Below are positions 41,412-49,546 of a DNA stretch of 64,000 bases, in pieces; the stretch's first letter is position 1; every line of letters begins with the position of its first letter. The notes under the pieces are model-generated. The model made no database searches. It was not told the DNA's origin and saw only the letters and a list, made by a program, of their open reading frames with translations. A program made the translations under genes and the position numbers. The DNA is from Arsenophonus sp052401645 (GTDB taxonomy: Bacteria > Pseudomonadota > Gammaproteobacteria > Enterobacterales > Enterobacteriaceae): assembly GCA_052401645.1 (NCBI GenBank), contig CP198939.1, forward strand, positions 620,001 to 684,000. Direction: 5' to 3'.

Positions 41412-41986
41412 TTATTCAATGCTATTTGCTCCAGACCAAAGAATCTCTCCAGTTCTAGATTTCATTAACTGCATTTCAATTTTACTATGTTTCTGATTAT
41501 TTGAAATAATAGTATATAGAACATAATCAGCTTGTAAATAACGACTTAAAGCAATAGCTTTACTTCTAGTCACTAAATTATCTTCCTGAGATAAACTTAA
41601 AGCTTTACGGGCATTTTCTACTAGATTTTTTGGTACTAATTTAAATATATTTTGATTATTAATTACGTTAATAATGAAATCAATAATTTGTGTTGATTGA
41701 ATTGATATGTTAGTGTTGTTATTAATTGAATTAATTAATAATATCTCTCTTAACTTAACAACATTAGCTTCTACTAATCTTTTAACTAGAGAAGTAATAG
41801 GTGTTGACAAATCTATTTTTTTTATTTTTGGAAGCCGAGGTACAACATCTAAAGATGTTGATGTCATTAATTGTTCATTAGTGTTATCAGGTTTTAATAC
41901 AATAACAGGTACTATTTTTTTTTATATATTGATGAACAACCAGTTAATATAAGCACTATAATTATAAGTTGAAAAATATATCTCAT
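41412..41986 (-). CDS. lpoB: Penicillin-binding-protein activator LpoB, with one homopolymer frameshift
   Basis: LpoB is an outer-membrane lipoprotein that crosses the periplasm to activate PBP1b. The ATG at 41986 starts a lipoprotein signal (MRYIFQLIIIVLILTGCSS, lipobox LTGC, Cys17). After 21 codons the frame meets a run of nine A (41923-41915, minus strand) and then TAG. With one extra A it continues IVPVIVLKP into the conserved globular domain (TRSKAIALSRYLQADYVLY, MQLMKSRTGEILWSG) to 41412, giving 191 residues (E. coli 213). The open 151-codon frame from 41867 is therefore only the 3' part. No other defect is visible. The break could be a sequencing error, a transcriptional-slippage site or an early lesion. 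The proline-rich linker of E. coli is shortened. Confidence 0.88.
41915..41923 (-). other. A9 slippery run that breaks the lpoB frame
   Basis: Nine A on the coding strand, following TAT and preceding TAG. Ten are needed to join the lipoprotein signal to the LpoB domain. See the lpoB entry. Confidence 0.85.
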
Positions 41987-42011
41987 TTACTTTTCCAATT
42001 TTTACCTTTAA

Positions 42012-42051
42012 ATTTTATATTAAATTTAAATATTAAAATTTAATATAAAAT
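42012..42051. repeat. Inverted repeat, 16-bp arms, between hinT and lpoB
   Basis: Arms 42012-42027 and 42036-42051 are exact reverse complements, pure A/T, with an 8-base loop. It lies 90 bases downstream of the hinT stop and 26 bases upstream of the lpoB start on the same strand. In E. coli ycfL sits here; no trace is readable. Confidence 0.8.
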
Positions 42052-42140
42052 ATTAAATATAAATTATATTTTAGTCAAAATTAAATAAAAAATTATTTTT
42101 TATTTCTTTAATCTTAAATTAAGAAATAACGATTTAAGAT

Positions 42141-42500
42141 TTATATATATTTTTTCATTAAAAGCGGCCCTAATGGGTAACCTCCTAGTAAATGCATATG
42201 GATATGAAAAACTTCTTGACCAGAATGCTGGTTACAGTTCATAATTAAACGGTAACCATTGTCAGCAATACCTTCCTGTTTGGCGATCTTTGCAGCAATT
42301 CTGATCATATGACCCAATGTCTGTTCATGCTCATATTTTACATCATTAATTGTAGCAATAAAAATATTAGGAATAATTAAAATATGGATTGGTGCTTGTG
42401 GTTTTATATCTTTAATTGCTGTTACTAAATTATCTTGATAAACAAAATCAGCAGGAATTTTATGGTGTATAATTTTAGTAAAAATCGTTTCTGATATCAT
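42141..42500 (-). CDS. hinT: HIT-family purine nucleoside phosphoramidase HinT
   Basis: HinT hydrolyses adenosine 5'-phosphoramidates and removes AMP or lysyl-AMP adducts as a cytosolic dimer. At 119 residues it has exactly the E. coli length. The histidine triad appears as FHIHMHLLGG at residues 98-107, with the histidines at 99, 101 and 103. The N-terminal ETIFTKIIHHKIPADFVY and the C-terminal PLGPLL are family hallmarks. The ATG at 42500 is preceded by AAGGA about seven bases upstream. Its position next to lpoB is the E. coli order with ycfL deleted. It looks intact. Confidence 0.96.
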   Translation of the reverse strand: MISETIFTKIIHHKIPADFVYQDNLVTAIKDIKPQAPIHILIIPNIFIATINDVKYEHEQTLGHMIRIAAKIAKQEGIADNGYRLIMNCNQHSGQEVFHIHMHLLGGYPLGPLLMKKYI

Positions 42501-42689
42501 AATTTTATCCTTTAAATTTATTCTTTTAAAATATGAATATTTATTTCTTTTAAATTATTAAATAAAAAAATATCAATAAGATTTTATTAATAAAAACTTT
42601 ATTCATTTTTATTTCATAATTTCTTCATAATAATATACATACATTTTAATTTAGATAAAACTACAATATATTTTTATATAAAATTTAAT

Positions 42690-42850
42690 TTATTCTCTTT
42701 TTCAATAATAAAAAGTGAATATCAGATAAAGTTGTATCGGTTTCAATTAAAATGGAATTTATAAATATTATAACTACAATTTAATTATAATTAAATTTGG
42801 CTATATTCAGAAGAATACAATACATAAAATAATAATATATAAAATATTTT
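42690..42850 (-). pseudogene. ycfH: Relic of ycfH (TatD-family metal-dependent hydrolase)
   Basis: On the minus strand, in one frame, residues FMYCILLNIAKF align with the TatD-family segment FYISFSGIVTF. About 19 codons later comes ILIETD, matching RLLVETD, the metal-binding motif near the C-terminus. The spacing agrees with the family to within a few codons, with one stop (TAA) between. In E. coli ycfH lies immediately downstream of holB in this orientation, and the distance from the holB stop (43364) is what a ~265-codon gene would need. The full relic probably runs from about 43350 to 42560, but its 5' half is no longer readable to me. Confidence 0.6.
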
Positions 42851-43332
42851 ATTTGATATTGTTTTTAATCTAATCATTTTTATTTATATAAAATAATAAA
42901 AAATATAATATAACAATTATCACAATATTTCTATTAATATTATTAATATATTTTGCTTAAGTTATTAATAATGAATAATACTATTTTATTTAGTTGATAG
43001 CTAATATAAATATTTTAATAAAATATTTATTACAATTTATAATTCTTACTCTAATCTTAATAGTAACAATATAAATTTATTTCATTTAATGTAGTAATTT
43101 TGTTACATAATATTAAACATTAGAATTAATTAAAACAATAATTTTTATAAATATAAACTAATATATTTTATATAAAAATCTTAGTTATCATATTGATTTA
43201 TTTATAACTTTACATTAATAAAATTATGATACTATTATCATGATAATTAGAATATACTTTTCATTAAATGTCATTTTCAAAATATTATTGATATTTTATT
43301 TTTATATTAGTTTTACAATTATAATTAAAAAA

Positions 43333-43345
43333 AGTTGAATCAACT
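43333..43345 (-). terminator. Possible terminator after holB
   Basis: On the minus strand AGTTG-ATT-CAACT (a 5-bp stem) is followed directly by seven T (43332-43326). It begins 18 bases beyond the holB stop, where the surviving operon ends. The stem is short, so termination may be weak. Confidence 0.45.
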
Positions 43346-43363
43346 AAAAAATGATAAAATCTT

Positions 43364-44353
43364 TTAGTTATTATTATATAGTCTATTTTGCCAATTGATT
43401 AACTGAGATGTTAAATGAAGCTTCTGATTCAATCCAATTATCGATATTAATTTGTAACGACAATTTTTCCATTCTGTAGCACTTTTTAATAAAACATTCA
43501 TAGAATTCATAGTAGCTAATTTAGTAAATAAAATTAATTGGTCTTTATTGACACAATAATTAATTGCTTGTTGTTGATATTTTACTGCATCCAATAAAAG
43601 TGTTATTAACCATCTTATGCGTTCGATAGTATTTGGTTGATCTAATTCTGGTAACCAGTTGAAGAGTGTTTTAGTTGTTAAATGCTTTAATAATAATTGG
43701 CAAAATCTCTTTCTTTTTAACCAATTTTCTGGTTGTAGCATTCTTAAAGCAGAAAGAGGTGCTCCTACATTAAGTTTTATGGCTGTTTCAATATCAAGTA
43801 ATTCTAAAAATGTTTTTTGTTTTTGTAACCAAAAAACTACAGTTTTATAATCTGGTATAGAAAGATGATAATAAAAACATCGACTACGTAAAGTATCTAA
43901 CAAAAATGATGGGTTACGACATTCTAATAAAAAATATGTGTTGTCATTCGGTTCTTCTAAAGTTTTTAATAATGCATTACTTGCAGATTCGCTTAATGAT
44001 TCAATAGAAGGAAACCAAATAACTTTAGCACCACCATGCTGTGCATGAGTAACTAAAATTTCTATTAAATAACGAATGTTTTCAACACCTATTATATTTT
44101 TTCCATTTTCTGAAGTAATTTTATGCCAGTCTAAATGTGTCTCTGCTAACATTAATTTACAACTATGACATTTACCACAACTTTTTATATCTATTGGCCG
44201 ATGGCACATTAGCCAACGGCTAATAGCATAAATTAGTGCATCACTTCCCATTCCAGAATGAGTATGTAAAAGTAATACAGGGTGTGCCTGCTTTTTTTGA
44301 TGAAAAGCGATTATTTGTTTATATGCATCCTTTAACCATGGATACCAGTTCAT
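43364..44353 (-). CDS. holB: DNA polymerase III delta' subunit
   Basis: Delta' is part of the clamp loader that places the beta sliding clamp on primed DNA. The protein has 329 residues (E. coli 334). A zinc module has cysteines at 50, 59, 62 and 65 (CHRP..SCGKCHSC), the same numbering as in E. coli. The SNALLKTLEEP motif and the arginine-finger region TLRSRC follow. As usual for delta' there is no complete Walker A ATP site (HTHSGMGSDAL). It starts one base after the tmk stop, with AAGG nine bases upstream of the ATG, so the two are co-transcribed and probably translationally coupled. It looks intact. Confidence 0.96.
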   Translation of the reverse strand: MNWYPWLKDAYKQIIAFHQKKQAHPVLLLHTHSGMGSDALIYAISRWLMCHRPIDIKSCGKCHSCKLMLAETHLDWHKITSENGKNIIGVENIRYLIEILVTHAQHGGAKVIWFPSIESLSESASNALLKTLEEPNDNTYFLLECRNPSFLLDTLRSRCFYYHLSIPDYKTVVFWLQKQKTFLELLDIETAIKLNVGAPLSALRMLQPENWLKRKRFCQLLLKHLTTKTLFNWLPELDQPNTIERIRWLITLLLDAVKYQQQAINYCVNKDQLILFTKLATMNSMNVLLKSATEWKNCRYKLISIIGLNQKLHLTSQLINWQNRLYNNN

Positions 44354-44354
44354 T

Positions 44355-44990
44355 TTATTTACCTTTAGTTATCAACCAATTTTCCAATACATATCGAATA
44401 TTTTTTTGTACAACTTCTAATGATTTATTAGCATTAATTGTAATAATTGAGTCATCTTTATCTGCTAATTCAAGATAACGTTTACGAGTTGCTTTAAAAA
44501 AAACTAATGATTCTTTTTCTATACGATCTAATTCACCACGATTTCTTACTCGTTTTAAACCGAGAAGTGGTTCTATATCAAGATATAATGTTAAATCAGG
44601 ACGAAAATCTCCTAATATATTATTACGTAACATTTTAATTAATTTAGATGAGAGCTCTCGCCCTCCTCCTTGATAAGCCTGTGATGATAAATCATGACGA
44701 TCACCAATGACCCATCTTCCACTTTTAAGTGCCGGTTTAATAATATTTTCGATTAATTGAATACGCGCAGCATAAATCATTAGTAATTCCGCTTTATTAG
44801 TGATTTTTTCATTAACAATGTTATTTTTAATTAATTGGCGTAATTTTTCTGCTAATGGTGTTCCTCCTGGTTCACGTGTAAATTCAATCTTAGTTACTCC
44901 TATTTTGCTAAGTATTTCTGCAATAGTTTTTATTATCGTAGTTTTTCCAGCACCCTCGAGACCTTCAATAACTATATAATGGCTTTTCAT
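44355..44990 (-). CDS. tmk: Thymidylate kinase
   Basis: Tmk phosphorylates dTMP to dTDP, essential for DNA synthesis. It has 211 residues (E. coli 213). The P-loop GLEGAGKT is at residues 10-17, REPGGTPLAEKLR carries the family's second motif, and GDRHDLSSQAYQGGGRE holds the substrate-binding DR and the lid region (histidine replaces the usual tyrosine or phenylalanine after DR). The start codon lies inside the 3' end of mltG (26-base overlap), and holB follows after one base. Intact. Confidence 0.97.
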   Translation of the reverse strand: MKSHYIVIEGLEGAGKTTIIKTIAEILSKIGVTKIEFTREPGGTPLAEKLRQLIKNNIVNEKITNKAELLMIYAARIQLIENIIKPALKSGRWVIGDRHDLSSQAYQGGGRELSSKLIKMLRNNILGDFRPDLTLYLDIEPLLGLKRVRNRGELDRIEKESLVFFKATRKRYLELADKDDSIITINANKSLEVVQKNIRYVLENWLITKGK

Positions 44991-46014
44991 TTATTTTTTT
45001 ATTTTTTACCTGTCTATAATACTTAACTGCCTGGTTATGATCATTAAAATTAGTAGTAAATGTATGGCCACCATTACCACTTGCAACGAAATAAAAATAA
45101 TTAGTTTCATTAGGATGAGCAGCTGCTTTAATTGAAGATATGCTTGGCATAGAAATTGGTGTAGGTGGCAAACCAACAATTAAATATGTATTATAAGAAT
45201 TTGATTTATTTAAGTCATTTCGATTAAGTTCACCATTGTATTTATCACCTAAACCATATATAACAGTAGGATCTGTTTGTAATCTCATCTTTTTCTTTAA
45301 TCGATTAATAAATACTGATGCTATTTTTGTTCTTTCTATATCAATACCAGTTTCTTTTTCAATTATTGAAGCCATAATTAACATTTCATATGGTGTTTTA
45401 TATGGTAAATTAGAGGATCGCCTTTGCCATTCATATTCAACAATCATTAACATTTTCTTATTCGCTCTCTTTAATATATCAATATCACTAAGTTCAGCTG
45501 TATAATAGTAAGTATCAGGATAAAATAACCCCTCTAATGAGGAATAATTATCTAGCTTTAATTGCTTAATTAATTTATTAATAGATTGGTTTTTAATAGT
45601 TTGTTTTAAATAAGGAGTTTTATTTAATGTTTTTCTCCAGTCCTGAAATCGAGATCCTTCAATAAAGAGTAAACTAAATTGTGCTTCTTTACAAACAAAG
45701 AACATTTTTAACATTGTTCGTAAAGATATGCCAAAATTTAATCGATATGTTCCAACTTTAAATTGAGCTAGTTGTGGTTCTAATCTTAATAACCACTGAA
45801 ATTTATCGGTATTATTTATTATTTTTTTTTCTATTAATAATAATTCTAATTCTTTTCGACTTGTGCCTTGAGGTAAATTAAAAATAATTGTTTTATTAAC
45901 ATTAATAGGTGTATCAGCATAATTTTGTATTTGATGATAAAATATATAAAAAATACATCCAGTTAATATTAATAAAAAAATAATTAATAATAATACTTGT
46001 TTTATATATTTCAT
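44965..46014 (-). CDS. mltG: Endolytic murein transglycosylase MltG (YceG)
   Basis: MltG is an inner-membrane lytic transglycosylase that cuts nascent glycan strands and is thought to set their length. It has 349 residues (E. coli about 340). One N-terminal membrane helix spans about residues 6-27. The catalytic glutamate is Glu219 in MASIIEKETG, followed by FINRLKKKMRLQTDPTVIYGLG, TYLIVGLPPTPI and KAAAHP. The membrane helix includes LTGC, which resembles a lipobox; the hydrophobic stretch continues past it, so I regard it as chance. An AGGA lies about 12 bases upstream of the ATG. Its 3' end overlaps tmk. The pabC relic occupies the space upstream. Confidence 0.95.
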   Translation of the reverse strand: MKYIKQVLLLIIFLLILTGCIFYIFYHQIQNYADTPINVNKTIIFNLPQGTSRKELELLLIEKKIINNTDKFQWLLRLEPQLAQFKVGTYRLNFGISLRTMLKMFFVCKEAQFSLLFIEGSRFQDWRKTLNKTPYLKQTIKNQSINKLIKQLKLDNYSSLEGLFYPDTYYYTAELSDIDILKRANKKMLMIVEYEWQRRSSNLPYKTPYEMLIMASIIEKETGIDIERTKIASVFINRLKKKMRLQTDPTVIYGLGDKYNGELNRNDLNKSNSYNTYLIVGLPPTPISMPSISSIKAAAHPNETNYFYFVASGNGGHTFTTNFNDHNQAVKYYRQVKNKKINEKPLYSY

Positions 46015-46071
46015 TTCACAGTAGTTTCCTAATTTTATATTATAAAAATTAATTCGATATTAATTATAAAA

Positions 46072-46893
46072 TTAATTTAATCTTAAACAATATGATAATA
46101 AAAAAATGAATAATTCACGATAATGATAGTTCTATATGGATCTTTTCATGAGTTAAAATATAGTTAATAGATGATAATAGCGCGTTATAAAGCATTACTA
46201 ATAATCAACCTCATTTCTATAAGCTAAATATATATAATATTAGTGATATTCATTAACATAAAAAAGTTCATAATCAGCATTAGATAAATAAATTATGATT
46301 TTTTTTTCGCATTACACCTTCAATAAAATCATAATTTAAATTTGGTGTATAGATATTTTCTTATACGAAAAAATATTTTCTGTTTAATATTAATTAAAAT
46401 ACCATTACTATCATCTGTGTTATAATAACTTCATCAGTATTTAATAATTGAATTTGTTGATTTATTAATATCTGTTCCAATCAATTTAAATGTTTAATAC
46501 TTGTTAAATAACGCTTATTATTTATTGGTATTATGTTTATTTTTAAATTAAAATAGGTTTATTTTTGATTAAGGTAAATAGTTGTATTATAGATTAAAAA
46601 TAATAATCGTTTCTTTTTGTAATCAGTTATACTATAATTTCTACTTATCAGCTTTACTAAGATTAAATAATAACTTTAATTATCGATAAATCATTTTATT
46701 CAATTTTGCGATCTTATTTATATCAACAGTAATTTTTAAATACTTTTTAAACTGATAAATATGATCTTCCAATAAATCAATCTTATTTCCAATTACACAG
46801 TATTGTTGTGAAACAACATTGAAATAATTGAACAGATCTATCCATTATAGAAATATTATTTTTTTTGTTCATTATTAATCTAAAAAAAATCAT
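46072..46893 (-). pseudogene. pabC: Relic of pabC (aminodeoxychorismate lyase)
   Basis: PabC makes p-aminobenzoate for folate. The whole gene length can be followed on the minus strand. ATG at 46893 gives MIFFRLMNKKNNISIMDRSV, then QLFQCCFTTI (family: DRATQFGDGCFTTA) and VIGNKIDLLEDHIYQFKKYL (VIDGKVSLLSAHIQRL). NKRYLTSIKHLN-stop-LEQILI matches the PLP-lysine segment AGIKHLNRLEQVLI. DDSNGILINIK..IFFRIRKYLYT, FIEGVMRKK, EMRLIISNAL and a final LN before TAA at 46072 follow. Many stops are single-base changes from CGA, GGA or CAA codons, and there are several frameshifts. The position between fabF and mltG matches E. coli. Not functional. Confidence 0.92.
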
Positions 46894-47420
46894 TGTAATA
46901 ACTTATTAATTAAACTAAATATTATTATTTCAATATTATAGTTTATTATGAATTTATTATTTAAATCAATAAAAATGATAACTTAGATTAAATTTTGTTA
47001 AATTAACTATTATATAAAAATATTAAGTGATTAATTTTATAAAAAATAATTGAACTATTTGGTAAAACTAAAACAAAATGAATTAAATAAAGAACATTAA
47101 ATATATTTAATGTTATAAAATTAAATTTTTCTTCTATAAGATTTAGTTAATATAAACACTTGTTAATTTTATTTTAAGTTACTATTAAGATTTTTAAAGT
47201 TAACCATTAAGAAAATAAGTTAATTTTTGATGGTAAAATGATGAGACAATTTTAATTATACTTGCTGATCATAATAAATGATCGATTGTATTATATATTC
47301 TCTCCGATTAACTAATATTTTATTTTATTTTTTATAAAAATATATAGCATCTCGTATTTAAATAATAATATTTTTTATTTATATTAATTAATTAAGTTAA
47401 TATCAATTATAGATTATTTT

Positions 47421-47456
47421 TTGTGTCTATATATCCGCATAATTAACTTATCCTAG
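47421..47456 (-). pseudogene. fabF: Possible relic of fabF (3-oxoacyl-ACP synthase II)
   Basis: Minus-strand codons read LG-stop-VNYADI-stop-TQ, which aligns with the FabF active-site segment IGYVNAHGTSTP. The changes are mostly single transitions (TAT to TAA, GGT to GAT, ACC-type to ATA). The position fits: this motif lies about 300 codons into FabF, and the acpP end is about 930 bases away. The alignment is short and the flanks are not convincingly readable, so the call rests mainly on position. Either way fabF is not intact here, and elongation would need FabB encoded elsewhere. Confidence 0.45.
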
Positions 47457-48032
47457 TTATTATGAATTAAGAAAATAAGATAAATTCTTATAATATTGAT
47501 TCTTAATATATTAAGATATTCTTATATGGTTCTAAATATTTACATATTTTCTAATATAAAACTATCATTTTCTAATTTAGTTGATCTGTTTATTTACTAT
47601 AGTTATTATTATTTTAATAAACCATTAATCAATAAAACTTATAAAATAAACATTAAAGAATATCTTTATTTTTTATTGTAATTTTCTAGCACGATATTAA
47701 TATCGTATTAAATAATAATATGTGTTAAGAATTAACATGATTTATAATCATAACATAAGTTATGTTAATAAAGATAATTTTAATTTAAATCTGTAAATAA
47801 TACTTAAATAGATAATTAACTATTATGTTATGATATCTTAAAAAAAAGAAAAATAACTTATCTTATGTTGATTATTATTTTAGTAATTTAATATAATTTC
47901 ACTAAATTCATATTAATTTTAATATTAATAGTCAGTAACTATATACTTAATATCATGGTATTTTATTTTTTTGATTTTGATATATTTTATCTTTATATAA
48001 ATTTTATTTATTGATAGTTTTATATCATATTA

Positions 48033-48072
48033 AATAAAGAATCTTCTCTTACATAAGAGAAGATTCTTTATT
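48033..48072. repeat. 18-bp perfect hairpin, terminator-like
   Basis: Arms 48033-48050 and 48055-48072 pair exactly around ACAT and include AGAATCTTCTCTT, relatively G/C-rich for the area. On the plus strand ATTTT follows; on the minus strand AT-rich sequence without a long T-run. It lies inside the fabF slot, so it may have arisen or been spared after the gene decayed. Confidence 0.85.
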
Positions 48073-48218
48073 ATTTTAAAATTTCATAATTTTTTATGAT
48101 GATCAAAAATCTTTAAATAAAATAATGAATTTAGTTGTAAAATATTTTAATATTAAGACGTTTTATAAGACTTATAATGCAATTATTGTATAATTTGCTA
48201 TAAAAAGTATTAATTATG

Positions 48219-48240
48219 ATTCAACAAAGAGTTGTTGAAT
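48219..48240. repeat. 9-bp hairpin downstream of acpP
   Basis: ATTCAACAA (48219-48227) pairs with TTGTTGAAT (48232-48240) around AGAG, about 150 bases past the acpP stop. Confidence 0.6.
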
Positions 48241-48322
48241 GCAAAATAACATGATAAGTATATCTGAAATTGTTCAGTTTTTAAATATCTTATATAATAT
48301 AAAAAAGATAAGTGTTAATAAG

Positions 48323-48351
48323 ATTTCAAACGGTCTATGACCGTTTGAAAT
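48323..48351 (-). terminator. Likely acpP transcript terminator or 3' stabilising hairpin
   Basis: ATTTCAAACGGTC (48323-48335) and GACCGTTTGAAAT (48339-48351) form a perfect 13-bp stem with a 3-base loop and five consecutive G/C pairs, rare in this DNA. It starts 35 bases after the acpP stop on the minus strand; a run of six T follows about 13 bases after the stem rather than immediately. With fabF lost, it would end the highly expressed acpP message. Confidence 0.6.
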
Positions 48352-48386
48352 ATGTACACAAAACTTTTTGTAATTAAATTTAAGCT

Positions 48387-48647
48387 TTATGACTTATTTT
48401 TATCAATATAATCAATAGCTGCTTGTACCGTTGTTATTTTTTCTGCTTCTTCATCAGGAATTTCGGTATCAAATTCTTCTTCCAATGCCATAACCAGCTC
48501 AACAGTGTCAAGAGAATCTGCACCTAAGTCTTCAACGAATGAGGCGTTATTTGAAACCTCATCTTCTTTAACACCTAATTGTTCAGCAATTATTTTCTTA
48601 ACACGTTTTTCAATATCATTGTCAATACGTTCTTCTCTAGTGATCAT
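48387..48647 (-). CDS. acpP: Acyl carrier protein, with N-terminal extension
   Basis: AcpP carries growing acyl chains on 4'-phosphopantetheine through fatty-acid synthesis. It has 86 residues against 78 in E. coli. The core is almost identical, including VEDLGADSLDTVELVMALEEEFDTEIPDEEAEKI; the phosphopantetheine serine is Ser45 (Ser36 in E. coli numbering without Met). The extra residues are at the N-terminus: MITREERIDNDIEKRVKKII against MSTIEERVKKII, as if the first turn of helix I were partly duplicated. There is no other in-frame start, and AGGA lies about ten bases upstream of the ATG, so the extension appears real. It is preceded by a 157-base spacer with a hairpin. Confidence 0.95.
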   Translation of the reverse strand: MITREERIDNDIEKRVKKIIAEQLGVKEDEVSNNASFVEDLGADSLDTVELVMALEEEFDTEIPDEEAEKITTVQAAIDYIDKNKS

Positions 48648-48753
48648 ACTATTAAATTCCTATTAAAACTCGCTTTTACGATAGTTTTCTGTAGTTTAGA
48701 AATAGGGAAGAAATAAAAAATCCTTAATTCCTTCTGTTATTCTAATCTAATTT

Positions 48754-48788
48754 CGTATTATTAATGCTATTTTAGCATCAATAATGCG
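48754..48788. repeat. Imperfect hairpin in the fabG-acpP spacer
   Basis: CGTATTATTAATGCT (48754-48768) and AGCATCAATAATGCG (48774-48788) pair over 15 positions with one mismatch and one wobble. There is no T-run. It could be an RNA processing or attenuation site separating acpP expression from the upstream fab genes; the spacer probably also contains the acpP promoter, which I cannot place confidently. Confidence 0.5.
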
Positions 48789-48804
48789 AATGATTCATTG
48801 GTTT

Positions 48805-49539
48805 TTAAAACATACACATTCCACCATTAACATGTAATGTTTCACCAGTAATATAAGCTGCTTCACCAGAAGCCAAAAATGCTACAGCACTGGCAATTTC
48901 TTTTACATTACCAAGCCTTTTTAAAGGTACGCTTGCTAAAATGTCTGCTCGCTGTTTATCTGTTAATGCTTTAGTCATATCGGTTTCTATAAAACCAGGA
49001 GAAACAACATTTACTGTGATACCACGGGTAGCTACTTCACGTGCTAATGATTTACTAAAAGCGATAACACCTGCTTTAGCTGCCGCATAATTTGCTTGTC
49101 CAGTATTACCTAATGTGCCGACAATTGAACCAACAGAGATAATTCTACCATAACGTTTTTTCATCATTGAACGTATTATAACTTTAGATAAACTGAATAT
49201 TGAAGTTAAATTTGTCTTAATAACTATGTCCCATTCTTCTTCTTTCATTCGTAGCAATAAATTATCACTTGTAATACCTGCATTATTGACTAAAATATCA
49301 ATTTCGCCAAATTTTTCACGAATTTTTGATAAAGTATTATTAATAGATTCAGTATTTATTACATTCAACAAATAACCTTTACCTTTGTCATTAAGATAGC
49401 TACTAATTGTCTTAGCACCTTTTTCAGTTGTAGCTGTACCAATTACTTTTGCACCACGTTCAGCGAATAGTTCAGCTATTGAACGTCCTATACCACGACT
49501 CGCTCCAGTTACCAAAGCTATTTTTCCAGTAAAAGTCAT
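48805..49539 (-). CDS. fabG: 3-oxoacyl-ACP reductase FabG
   Basis: FabG is the NADPH-dependent reductase of each fatty-acid elongation cycle. It has exactly 244 residues as in E. coli. The short-chain dehydrogenase fold shows the cofactor motif GASRGIG at residues 12-18, NNAG, and the catalytic Ser138, Tyr151 and Lys155 at the E. coli numbers. The C-terminus HVNGGMCMF is a typical ending. GAGG lies about five bases upstream of the ATG. It follows fabD by seven bases and is therefore in the same transcript. Intact. Confidence 0.98.
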   Translation of the reverse strand: MTFTGKIALVTGASRGIGRSIAELFAERGAKVIGTATTEKGAKTISSYLNDKGKGYLLNVINTESINNTLSKIREKFGEIDILVNNAGITSDNLLLRMKEEEWDIVIKTNLTSIFSLSKVIIRSMMKKRYGRIISVGSIVGTLGNTGQANYAAAKAGVIAFSKSLAREVATRGITVNVVSPGFIETDMTKALTDKQRADILASVPLKRLGNVKEIASAVAFLASGEAAYITGETLHVNGGMCMF

Positions 49540-49546
49540 GTTTTCC

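Larger units (their letters stand above)
46894..48320. other. Former fabF slot between pabC relic and acpP
   Basis: About 1.4 kb without an intact gene; the size equals one fabF gene. A single short stretch near 47421-47500 can be aligned with FabF (separate entry). The 61-codon plus-strand frame at 47496-47681 is low-complexity and antisense to this slot; I do not accept it as a gene. Inverted repeats lie at 48033-48072 and 48219-48240. Confidence 0.6.

Noticed and set aside
45943..45972. MltG as a lipoprotein because of LTGC in its first helix
   Set aside because: The hydrophobic segment continues beyond the cysteine as a normal membrane anchor, and the family is a membrane protein without lipidation.
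47496..47681. 61-codon plus-strand ORF in the acpP-pabC gap
   Set aside because: Low complexity (Tyr, Ile, Leu, Asn), no ribosome-binding site, antisense to the former fabF slot.
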